DNA from: Pseudomonadota bacterium
GTDB taxonomy: Bacteria > Pseudomonadota > Gammaproteobacteria > Pseudomonadales > Oleiphilaceae
Direction: 5' to 3'
Length of the DNA stretch: 64,000 nt
NCBI GenBank assembly: GCA_002747395.1
Contig: PDPE01000039.1
Span: forward strand, 1 to 64,000
Part shown: piece by piece, positions 1-9,264 of the stretch
How positions within the stretch are numbered: the stretch's first letter is position 1
How the letters are laid out: each line of letters opens with the position of its first letter
Notes under the pieces: generated by a model
Databases searched by the model: none
What the model saw: the letters and a program-made list of their open reading frames with translations, nothing else
Told to the model about the DNA's origin: nothing
Made by a program: the position numbers and the translations under genes

Positions 1-84
1 GAAAATTCGGCTTTCTTTGCGTTTCAACGAAATAATTTTTTAAAAGTTCGTCGTTGAACTTAAAGCTGAAGATTTAATGGGATC

Positions 85-312
85 ATGCAAAGCTCTCTAT
101 TGATTAAAAATCCGAAAAAAAACTGGAGCGGTTTTCTGTTTTCGCTACCTGTTCTGCTATTCGGATATGCGCTTATCGCTGTCGTGGCACATCTCGAAAG
201 TCCGGCCACTTCCTTTTTGGCTTTTTTGGCAATCACAGCCATCCAGGTGTATTTGTTTAATAGTCTGTACATCAAGAAGGCAAACAGGCGTGAATTGCCT
301 TTTGTTGTCTGA
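85..312 (+). CDS. small predicted membrane protein, unknown
   Basis: A 75-residue ORF of unrecognised family. It has a lysine-rich N-terminus (residues 8-12) followed by two hydrophobic stretches at about residues 16-35 and 43-60, and a short basic tail. This suggests a two-pass inner-membrane protein with both ends in the cytoplasm. The ribosome binding site before the ATG is weak. It stands alone at the left edge of the window, upstream of a diguanylate cyclase on the same strand, and the gene to its left is outside the window. Composition is that of a real membrane protein, but no motif identifies it. Confidence 0.45.
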   Translation: MQSSLLIKNPKKNWSGFLFSLPVLLFGYALIAVVAHLESPATSFLAFLAITAIQVYLFNSLYIKKANRRELPFVV

Positions 313-564
313 CCCTGAAGGGGTGAGAAAAGTGGTTGCCATAAGCTCACTCCAGTCCAATCCATTTGTGGGCATCAGTTTTTTACTGTTTTTGCCAAAA
401 TTACAGCCCGAAAAAGCGTCAATTTATTAACGAACGGCAAATACTTGCCTCCCCACATAATTAGTAACATATTGTTTTTATTGACATTCTATTAACCTGG
501 CAATTATTTCGCTTAATCAACGATAAAAGTGGCACCAGGCAGTTGTCTAAAATGGAGCAGATCA

Positions 565-1524
565 ATGAACAACAATATCACCAAGGCTGAAACAATCGAT
601 TTTACCAAAGCACGACTGGTTTCTACCTACCATGATTTAAACAAAAAGTTTATTGAACCCCTGGATGTGTATACTCGTCTTGGCAGAAAGCTTCAAATGA
701 CCCTGGATGTAAACCAGGTGATACACATTTTTATGGAACAGCTATTCGAGCTTGTTCCTTTTGACCACTTCGAATACTATGCAGAAAGTCAAGGAATCCA
801 ACTGGGATCAGCCAGGCGGAATACCCACAGTTGTGACTATCATTTATCCTTGCCCCACGAAGACCTGGGCAACCTGAAGTTGACCCGCGCCAAAAAATTC
901 AAAGAAGAAGAGCTGGCTATTATAGAAAATCTCCTTACTGCCCTGATGTACCCACTCAGAAATGCTCTGCTTTACAAACTGGCCATTGATTCTGCAATGA
1001 CAGACCCGTTAACACAGATAGGAAACAAACGATCTTTCGAATCTCATTTTTCAAGAGAAGCTGAAATTGCCAAACGCCACTCCCACCAACTCTCGTTGAT
1101 AGTAATGGATATCGACAAGTTCAAACATATCAATGACAGTTTCGGGCATGCTGCCGGTGATCAGATACTGCAACAGGTAGTAAAAACAGCAGAAAGTGTT
1201 TGCAGAAAAAGTGATTTGATTTTCAGGTATGGTGGAGAAGAATTTGTTGTGATTCTTCGTGAAACCGGTTTGTCGGGAGCTTTCATAATCGCAGAACGAA
1301 TCCGCAAGAGTGTTGAAAAAACACGTTGCTTCGTCAGTTCCAGAGAAATTCCCGTCACTATGAGCCTTGGAGTTTCTACTTTTCACCCCGACGAAACTCT
1401 CGATTCATTTTTTGAACGTGCAGACAGCGCATTGTACGATGCGAAAAATAGTGGCAGAAACAGAACAAGGACTCGAACAATATACAGCGATACGTCAGAA
1501 ACGATCGACTCTAAAAGTGCCTGA
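565..1524 (+). CDS. diguanylate cyclase (GGDEF), GAF-like N-terminus
   Basis: Makes cyclic di-GMP from two GTP. I place the start at the ATG at 565, which has GGAG at 554-557; an in-frame GTG at 529 lacks a comparable site. The 319-residue protein has an N-terminal region of about 140 residues that looks like a GAF-type sensor and no membrane segment, so it is probably cytoplasmic. The GGDEF domain begins at DPLTQIGNKR and carries the active-site signature GGEEF at residues 223-227. An RKSD sequence lies five residues before it (214-217), matching the RxxD allosteric inhibitory site, so product feedback inhibition is expected. No EAL domain is present. A TTGACA lies at 481-486, but I see no clear -10 partner. 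Confidence 0.85.
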   Translation: MNNNITKAETIDFTKARLVSTYHDLNKKFIEPLDVYTRLGRKLQMTLDVNQVIHIFMEQLFELVPFDHFEYYAESQGIQLGSARRNTHSCDYHLSLPHEDLGNLKLTRAKKFKEEELAIIENLLTALMYPLRNALLYKLAIDSAMTDPLTQIGNKRSFESHFSREAEIAKRHSHQLSLIVMDIDKFKHINDSFGHAAGDQILQQVVKTAESVCRKSDLIFRYGGEEFVVILRETGLSGAFIIAERIRKSVEKTRCFVSSREIPVTMSLGVSTFHPDETLDSFFERADSALYDAKNSGRNRTRTRTIYSDTSETIDSKSA

Positions 1525-1629
1525 AACAGTGACTGCTTTGCCAGGCTTTTGTAACCACCCGTCCGCCTGATGCAGGCTGTCGTGAGCAACCTGTATCCAC
1601 GATGGCGCGGGCAGGTTGCCGTGTTAGAA

Positions 1630-1650
1630 AAAAAACAGATTCTGTTGGCG
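1630..1650 (-). terminator. possible weak terminator after rluB
   Basis: Read on the minus strand just past the rluB stop, a short AACAG/CTGTT stem with a 3-nt loop is followed by a run of T residues. The stem is only about 5 bp, so this is a weak call. Confidence 0.3.
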
Positions 1651-1660
1651 AAACCGGGTG

Positions 1661-2566
1661 CTACCGCTTTCGTCTTACCGGTTTTTTTCTTCTATCCGCG
1701 GCCCTGGATGAAGAGGCAGATAGTATTCTGCTTTTGCTACGCTTGCGGTCTCGTGATTCCTTTTCCTGCCTGGTCAGGCTCACCTTGCGCCGGGGAAGAC
1801 CCACCAGATCACACAAGTCATTCACTTCTTTCTGGCCCAATTCTTCCCAGCTTCCGACCCTTAATCTTGATGGCAAGAATATACAGCCATAACGAACACG
1901 CTTGAGGCGGCTTACGGTAACACCTTGAGACTCCCACAAGCGACGAACTTCTCTATTCTTGCCTTCCATCAATACGACATGGTACCAATGGTTGGCTCCC
2001 TCTCCTCCCGCTTCGCTGACATCGCTGAACCTGGCCATGCCATCTTCCAGATACACCCCTTCTTTCAGGCTGTTGATCACCTTGTCATCTACTGCTCCCA
2101 ACACCCTGACAGCGTACTCCCTGTCTACCTCTGTGGACGGATGCATCAATTTGTTGGCAAGTTCTCCATCATTGGTAAACATCAACAGCCCCGTGGTGTT
2201 AATGTCCAGCCTGCCTATTGCAATCCAGCGACCATCCTCCAGCAGGGGAAGTTTTTGAAACACGGTGTTGCGACCCTCAGGATCACTGCGAGTGGTGACT
2301 TCGCCTTCGGGCTTGTTGTAAACAATGACACGACATGACAGCTCTTCGGCCGGCTTTAGCCTGATTTGTTTGCCATCCACTGCCACTCTGTCTGTTACCA
2401 GAACACGTTGCCCCAGGGTGGCAACCTCGCCGTTAACAACGATGCGACCCTCCGAAATCAGTTGCTCAACACCGCGACGTGACCCGACCCCCGCTCTGGC
2501 AAGCACTTTTTGGAGTTTCTCGCCGGGTTCTTTTTGGTGAAGATTATCTGCTACCTGGTCAGTCAT
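1661..2566 (-). CDS. rluB: 23S rRNA pseudouridine(2605) synthase RluB
   Basis: Isomerises a uridine of 23S rRNA (U2605 in E. coli numbering) to pseudouridine. The 301-residue protein has an N-terminal S4 RNA-binding domain (about residues 16-60, LQKVLARAGVGSRR) and the RsuA/RluB catalytic domain with the signature GRLDINTTGLL around the catalytic Asp121. The C-terminal 60 residues are lysine/arginine-rich and low in complexity, as is common in RluB. It lies immediately downstream of scpB on the same strand, about 100 bp away. The scpA-scpB-rluB order is widely conserved in bacteria. RluE and RluF share the fold, but length, basic tail and neighbours favour RluB. Confidence 0.9.
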   Translation of the reverse strand: MTDQVADNLHQKEPGEKLQKVLARAGVGSRRGVEQLISEGRIVVNGEVATLGQRVLVTDRVAVDGKQIRLKPAEELSCRVIVYNKPEGEVTTRSDPEGRNTVFQKLPLLEDGRWIAIGRLDINTTGLLMFTNDGELANKLMHPSTEVDREYAVRVLGAVDDKVINSLKEGVYLEDGMARFSDVSEAGGEGANHWYHVVLMEGKNREVRRLWESQGVTVSRLKRVRYGCIFLPSRLRVGSWEELGQKEVNDLCDLVGLPRRKVSLTRQEKESRDRKRSKSRILSASSSRAADRRKKPVRRKR

Positions 2567-2629
2567 GGCATTCCTGTAAACTAATTAGTGAATTAGAAAG
2601 TATCGAGTGAGTTATAAAGAATCCGGCAA

Positions 2630-2669
2630 GTCAATCGGTCAATCGGTCAATCGGTCAATCGGTCAATCA
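2630..2669 (+). repeat. 8-bp tandem repeat, five units
   Basis: Four perfect units of GTCAATCG and a fifth with one change (GTCAATCA) run head to tail. The last unit contains the scpB stop codon (2667-2669 on the minus strand). The rest lies in the scpB-rluB spacer. Confidence 0.9.
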
Positions 2670-3293
2670 ATGAATTTGCTGATCCGCATTTTCGCACAGG
2701 TTTTCCTGCTTGTTCCTGGACTGCTCGACAATCTGCGCTTCAATTTCGCGACTGATCTCTTCAAGGTCTCTGATCTGCGCAAGAGGAGGCAACTGATCCA
2801 GGGATTGCAGATTGAAATAGTCCAGAAACTGCCTGGTTGTCGCGTACAAGGCCGGGCGACCCGGCACGTCACGATGCCCGACAACACGAACCCAATCGCG
2901 TTCTACCAGTGTTTTTATTATCGTTGAACTTACTGCCACACCGCGAACATCTTCAATATCACCTCGCGTTATGGGTTGGCGATACGCAATAAGCGCCAGG
3001 GTTTCGAGCAATGCGCGAGAGTAACGGTGCGGTTTTTCTTCCTGTAACAACCCCACCCACTCAGAAAACTGCTGCCTGACACGAAAGCGGAACCCGGAAG
3101 CCAACTCCACCAGTTCCAGACTATGCCCGGAATAGTCAGATTGTAACAGGGAAATGGCGTGTTCTATCTGCTCTTTGTTCGTCGATAGTGGTTCTGCCAG
3201 TAATTCAACCAATTGATCAACGGTCAACGGCTTGTTGTGTGAAAATAAAAGTGCTTCAACAATGTTTTTCAAGTGTTGCATAGCCATATTCAA
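2667..3293 (-). CDS. scpB: segregation and condensation protein ScpB
   Basis: The winged-helix kleisin partner that, with ScpA and an SMC ATPase, forms the bacterial condensin complex for chromosome compaction and segregation. The 208-residue protein shows the two tandem winged-helix regions of the family, with the typical segment ALIAYRQPITRGDIEDVRGV at about residues 95-115 and the GHRDVPGRPALYATT segment around 138-152. Its first codon overlaps the end of scpA by 4 nt (ATGA), so the pair is probably translationally coupled. Its stop codon lies inside an 8-bp tandem repeat, so repeat-number changes there would alter the spacer and possibly the last codons. smc itself is not in the window. 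Confidence 0.93.
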   Translation of the reverse strand: MNMAMQHLKNIVEALLFSHNKPLTVDQLVELLAEPLSTNKEQIEHAISLLQSDYSGHSLELVELASGFRFRVRQQFSEWVGLLQEEKPHRYSRALLETLALIAYRQPITRGDIEDVRGVAVSSTIIKTLVERDWVRVVGHRDVPGRPALYATTRQFLDYFNLQSLDQLPPLAQIRDLEEISREIEAQIVEQSRNKQENLCENADQQIH

Positions 3294-4198
3294 TTAGTAC
3301 GAGCCTTTATGTGAATAGGGCCCAAAGGTTCATTCTGAACCAACTCGATCAACTGCTCCTTGATCAATTCCATGATCGCGAGAAAAGAAACAATAACCCC
3401 TCCTCTCCCTTCATCCAGGGTAAAAAATGACTCAAACGGCAAATAGCTTTCACCAGGCAACAGATCGAGAATATAGCTCATTCGCTCTCTTGTTGACAGC
3501 TTTTCCTTTTCAACCTGGTGACTCTCAAACATATCAGATCGTCGTAAAATCTCACTGAAAGCGATAAGAATTTCTCGTAAGGAAACGTCAGGGTGGGCTT
3601 TTTTTCGCTCAATTCCGGGCAATTCAACTCCTGCATCGAAGGTATCTCGTTCTTGCCTCGGCAGTTTGTCCAGGTCTTCAGCGGCCTGCTTGAAACATTC
3701 ATATTGTTGGAGCCGACGAATCAACTCCGCTCGGGGATCTTCTTCATCCTCTTCTGTTTTGTGTCGGGGAAGAAGAATGCGAGATTTGAGTTCCGTCAGG
3801 GTGGCAGCCATTACCAGGTACTCGGCAGCGAGCTCAAAGCGCATCGATCGCATCAGCTCGATATACTTCATGTACTGTGCTGTTATGGCGCTCACATCGA
3901 TAAGCAGAATGTCCATATTCTGTCTGCGAATCAGGTATAGCAACAAATCAAGTGGCCCCTCAAAGGCATCCAGAATCACTTCCAGTGCATCTGGCGGGAT
4001 ATAAAGATCCTGAGGCAAACTGGTGAGCGGCTTTCCCTCAACGACCGCAAACGGCAATTCTTGCTGGATCTGATTGCCCATCTGAAAATGAGCAGGTGCT
4101 TCCTGCCCGGCAATTACGCTCCCGGCAAGTTCGGGATCGACGACCTGTTTTTCGGTTTTGGAATCGGATATTTCGTGGCTCACGGATTTACCGGCCAA
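3290..4198 (-). CDS. scpA: segregation and condensation protein ScpA
   Basis: The kleisin subunit that bridges the SMC heads in bacterial condensin. Family features are the segment LDAFEGPLDLLLYLIRRQNMDIL at about residues 77-99, the LVMAATLTELKSRILLP helix, and a C-terminal winged helix (VIVSFLAIMELIKEQ). The annotated start is a TTG at 4198 with no strong ribosome binding site. A GTG five codons inside is an alternative, and the first 70 residues are poorly conserved. Presence of ScpAB argues against an enteric or Vibrio-type MukBEF organism. The upstream 156-bp gap to sucD shows no gene. Confidence 0.92.
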   Translation of the reverse strand: MAGKSVSHEISDSKTEKQVVDPELAGSVIAGQEAPAHFQMGNQIQQELPFAVVEGKPLTSLPQDLYIPPDALEVILDAFEGPLDLLLYLIRRQNMDILLIDVSAITAQYMKYIELMRSMRFELAAEYLVMAATLTELKSRILLPRHKTEEDEEDPRAELIRRLQQYECFKQAAEDLDKLPRQERDTFDAGVELPGIERKKAHPDVSLREILIAFSEILRRSDMFESHQVEKEKLSTRERMSYILDLLPGESYLPFESFFTLDEGRGGVIVSFLAIMELIKEQLIELVQNEPLGPIHIKARTN

Positions 4199-4354
4199 AG
4201 CAGCATTGTTGACTCTGTGCTGTCAGGCGAATGACTGACATCCAGGCTAAACAGGGTAAATGACAGAAATCCGGCAAAAACACCGGAACAGCGGGAAGCG
4301 CCACGCACTCCCCGCCTGAATGGCTGTCCTGAACCAAACTGCTCCTGCACCAAA

Positions 4355-5227
4355 CTACCATCCAGTGACTTCCGCCAACGCCTCACCGATTTGGGCAAGA
4401 CTCTTCACGGTTTTCACTCCTGCATCTTCCAGTGCTGCAAATTTTTCATCTGCCGTACCCTTACCACCAGCGATGATTGCGCCCGCGTGCCCCATACGTT
4501 TGCCCGGGGGAGCGGTTACACCGGCAATATAGGAGACAACCGGCTTGGTCACGTTATCCTTGATATACTGAGCCGCTTCTTCTTCTGCAGAACCGCCAAT
4601 TTCACCAATCATCACGATCGCTTCGGTTTTTGGATCCTGCTCGAAAAGCGCCAGAATATCAATAAAGTTTGATCCGGGAATAGGATCACCGCCAATACCG
4701 ACACAGGTTGACTGCCCAAAACCATGGTCGGTAGTCTGCTTGACGGCTTCATAAGTCAGCGTACCGGAGCGTGATACAATTCCGACTTTTCCCGGCTTGT
4801 GAATGTGTCCTGGCATAATGCCGATTTTGCATTCACCTGGAGTAATGACGCCAGGGCAGTTGGGCCCGATTAATCGCACACCCAATTCATCGCACTTGAC
4901 CTTGGCATCCAGCATATCCAGTGTGGGAATACCTTCGGTGATGCAGACGACAAGTTTGATACCACCGTTAGCGGCTTCAAGAATCGAGTCTTTACAGAAC
5001 GGTGCAGGAACATAGATCACCGATGCTTCAGCACCGGTTTGCTCGACGGCTTCCCGAACCGTATTGAAAACGGGCAAATCCAGATGGGTTTGCCCTCCCT
5101 TTCCGGGTGTCACACCACCCACCATTTTCGTACCATAGGCAATGGCCTGCTCTGTGTGAAAGGTACCTTGAGAGCCGGTAAAGCCCTGACAGATCACTTT
5201 TGTATCTTTATTGATTAATATGCTCAT
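4355..5227 (-). CDS. sucD: succinyl-CoA synthetase, alpha subunit
   Basis: With SucC converts succinyl-CoA, phosphate and ADP to succinate, CoA and ATP in the TCA cycle. At 290 residues it matches the family length. It has an N-terminal CoA-binding Rossmann domain ([11 protein letters not shown]) and the phosphohistidine loop [14 protein letters not shown], with the catalytic His at residue 247. Its ATG overlaps the sucC stop by 4 nt. It is the last gene of the sdhCDAB-sucAB-lpd-sucCD series. Confidence 0.97.
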   Translation of the reverse strand: MSILINKDTKVICQGFTGSQGTFHTEQAIAYGTKMVGGVTPGKGGQTHLDLPVFNTVREAVEQTGAEASVIYVPAPFCKDSILEAANGGIKLVVCITEGIPTLDMLDAKVKCDELGVRLIGPNCPGVITPGECKIGIMPGHIHKPGKVGIVSRSGTLTYEAVKQTTDHGFGQSTCVGIGGDPIPGSNFIDILALFEQDPKTEAIVMIGEIGGSAEEEAAQYIKDNVTKPVVSYIAGVTAPPGKRMGHAGAIIAGGKGTADEKFAALEDAGVKTVKSLAQIGEALAEVTGW

Positions 5228-6396
5228 TGTGCTCCCCCCTGAGCAGCTTTCACTACCGAGTCAGCAGCATCAGTCAGGCTGGTCGCAGCAATAATATTCA
5301 ATCCACTGTCAGCCAGTTTTTTTGCACCAATATCTGCATTGTTTCCTTCAAGTCGAACAACGACAGGCACCTTTACACCTACTTCTGATACTGCACCAAT
5401 GATTCCATCAGCGATCAGATCACAACGTACAATACCACCAAAAATATTGACCAATACGGCCTGGACGTTTTCATCAGACAGAATAATCTTGAACGCTTCG
5501 GTAACCCGCTCTTTTGTCGCACCGCCACCTACATCCAGAAAGTTGGCGGGCGCTCCACCGTGCAACTTGACAATATCCATGGTTCCCATCGCCAGGCCTG
5601 CACCATTGACCATGCAGCCAATGTTGCCATCCAGCGCGACATAGTTCAGTTCCCATTCTGCTGCCTGCGCTTCGCGTTCGTCTTCCTGGGATTTATCTCG
5701 CATCGCCAGGAGTCCGGGTTGACGGTAAAGCGCATTGCTATCAATATTTACCTTGGCATCGAGACAGTGGAGGTTACCTTCGCTGGTAATAACCAAAGGG
5801 TTGACTTCCATCAGTGCCAGGTCTTTTTCAATGAACAGCTTCGCCAGACCCAAAAACAGTTTTGTGAACTGCTTGATCTGATCGCCCTTCAGCCCCAACT
5901 GGAATGCCAGATCACGAGCCTGATAGGGTTGGGCTCCGGTTAACGGATCAACGGTAGCCTTGAGAATTTTTTCCGGCGTTTCGTGGGCAACCTTTTCAAT
6001 TTCAACCCCACCTTCGGTTGATGCCATAAAAACAACGCGACGGGAGCTGCGATCTACCACCGCTCCCAAATACAGTTCCTGGTCAATATCAGTGCACTCT
6101 TCAACCAGAATTTTACTGACAGGCTGGCCTTTTTCATCTGTTTGGTAGGTAACAAGGTTCTTGCCCAACCAGCCTTCAGCGAAAGCCTTGATCTCTTCTT
6201 TCGAGTCAACCAGTTTTACACCACCTGCCTTGCCGCGACCGCCAGCATGTACCTGCGCCTTGACGACCCATTTATTACCCCCGATTTTATCTGCTGCGGC
6301 AGCGGCTTCCTCCGGGGTGTCACAAGCACAACCCCTGGAAACGGGCAGACCATATTCAGCAAAAACCTGTTTTGCCTGATACTCATGTAGATTCAT
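5224..6396 (-). CDS. sucC: succinyl-CoA synthetase, beta subunit
   Basis: The nucleotide-binding subunit of succinyl-CoA synthetase. It starts [12 protein letters not shown], the family's conserved N-terminus, followed by an ATP-grasp domain ([18 protein letters not shown] at about residues 45-62) and a C-terminal CoA-ligase domain with the loop [10 protein letters not shown] that meets the SucD phosphohistidine. Length is 390 residues, against 388 in E. coli. The 108-bp spacer from lpd contains a GCCGGG...CCCGGC inverted repeat (6437-6465) with a long loop, whose role is unclear. Confidence 0.97.
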   Translation of the reverse strand: MNLHEYQAKQVFAEYGLPVSRGCACDTPEEAAAAADKIGGNKWVVKAQVHAGGRGKAGGVKLVDSKEEIKAFAEGWLGKNLVTYQTDEKGQPVSKILVEECTDIDQELYLGAVVDRSSRRVVFMASTEGGVEIEKVAHETPEKILKATVDPLTGAQPYQARDLAFQLGLKGDQIKQFTKLFLGLAKLFIEKDLALMEVNPLVITSEGNLHCLDAKVNIDSNALYRQPGLLAMRDKSQEDEREAQAAEWELNYVALDGNIGCMVNGAGLAMGTMDIVKLHGGAPANFLDVGGGATKERVTEAFKIILSDENVQAVLVNIFGGIVRCDLIADGIIGAVSEVGVKVPVVVRLEGNNADIGAKKLADSGLNIIAATSLTDAADSVVKAAQGGAQ

Positions 6397-6504
6397 GGCT
6401 AGATTCCGTAATAATCCATTTTCAGTTTTATGATTAGCCGGGCAGGAAAAGCGCTAACTCCCGGCCTGGCTTGCTGTTTTTTTTTTCAAAAAGCCCTATT
6501 ATTT

Positions 6505-7971
<1,467 letters not shown>

Positions 7972-9240
7972 TTATACATCCAGAAGAATTCTGGCCGGGT
8001 CTTCAATAAAGTCCTTGATAGTCACCAAAAACTGCACGGCTTCTTTCCCGTCAATCATTCGGTGATCATAGGACAACGCCAGATACATCATAGGCAATAT
8101 AACAACCTCCCCATTCACGGCCATGGGTCTCTCCTGAATTTTGTGCATGCCGAGTATGGCAGTCTGGGGGGGGTTTAAAATAGGAGTCGACATCAATGAG
8201 CCGAACACTCCGCCATTTGAAATGGTAAAGGTTCCGCCTGTCATATCTTCGATGGACAGTTTTCCATCTTTGGCTTTCAGGCCAAAGTCCCGTATTGCGT
8301 TCTCCACACCTGCCAGGCTGAGAGAATCGGTATCACGCAATATGGGAACAACCAGTCCGCGATCAGAGGAAACTGCCACTCCGATATCCTGATAACCATG
8401 ATAGACAATATCGTTACCATCTATCGACGCATTCACTCCGGGGAATCGCTTGAGGGCTTCCGCCGCCGCCTTGACAAAAAACGACATAAAGCCCAGGCGC
8501 GTGCCATTGTGGGTCTTCTCAAAAAGATCCTTGTACTGTTTGCGCAACTCCATAACGGGCTTCATATTGACTTCGTTAAAAGTGGTCAACATGGCAGCAT
8601 TATGCTGGGCATCGAGCAAACGGCGGGCAATACTGGCTCGCAGTCGCGTCATTGGCACGCGTTTTTCCGGGCGCCCCTGACCGGGCAATGTCACAATGGG
8701 CATAGGTGACGATGCAGATGACGACGATGCAGATGGCGATGGTGCCGCTGCCACTTTTGCAGTTTCGGCAGGCTGGCCACTACCTTGCTGCTGCGACTCG
8801 ATATAGAGCACAACATCTTCTTTTGTCAGTCTCCCGCCCTTCCCGGTCGCCGGTATCAGACTGGCATCCAGGCCGTTTTCTTCAATAAGCTTTCTGGCTG
8901 CAGGACTGACAATAGTGTTTGCTGCCGATTGTTCTTCCTGTGCCGGGGCAGCTTCTTCTGCCAGCGAAGCTGTGTCAGTTTGTGATGCAGTACTACCGCT
9001 TGCTCCCTCGGCAAAAACACCAATGACTTCACCACTCAGTACGACTTCTCCTTCACCTTTGGCAATGCTTTCTATCACACCATCAGCGGGAGCAACAACT
9101 TCCAATACTACCTTGTCTGTTTCAATATCTACAATGAGCTCATCTCGTGACACTGCCTCCCCGAGCTGCTTATGCCAGGTCGCTACCGTGCCATCTGCAA
9201 CTGATTCTGGAAATGTGGGCGCTTTTATTTGAATTGTCAT
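7972..9240 (-). CDS. sucB: 2-oxoglutarate dehydrogenase E2 (dihydrolipoyl succinyltransferase)
   Basis: The core E2 of 2-oxoglutarate dehydrogenase, transferring succinyl groups to CoA. Domains in order: one lipoyl domain (residues 1-78, lipoylated Lys in the [11 protein letters not shown] motif), a Ser/Ala/Glu-rich linker, a peripheral subunit-binding domain ([14 protein letters not shown], about 112-150), a second Ala/Ser/Pro linker, and the catalytic domain ending in [12 protein letters not shown] with catalytic His393 and Asp397. The 422-residue length is normal, with one lipoyl domain as in E. coli SucB. A good ribosome binding site (AAAGGATAAG) precedes the ATG. Confidence 0.97.
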   Translation of the reverse strand: MTIQIKAPTFPESVADGTVATWHKQLGEAVSRDELIVDIETDKVVLEVVAPADGVIESIAKGEGEVVLSGEVIGVFAEGASGSTASQTDTASLAEEAAPAQEEQSAANTIVSPAARKLIEENGLDASLIPATGKGGRLTKEDVVLYIESQQQGSGQPAETAKVAAAPSPSASSSSASSPMPIVTLPGQGRPEKRVPMTRLRASIARRLLDAQHNAAMLTTFNEVNMKPVMELRKQYKDLFEKTHNGTRLGFMSFFVKAAAEALKRFPGVNASIDGNDIVYHGYQDIGVAVSSDRGLVVPILRDTDSLSLAGVENAIRDFGLKAKDGKLSIEDMTGGTFTISNGGVFGSLMSTPILNPPQTAILGMHKIQERPMAVNGEVVILPMMYLALSYDHRMIDGKEAVQFLVTIKDFIEDPARILLDV

Positions 9241-9264
9241 TTCTTATCCTTTCTCACAATGCCA

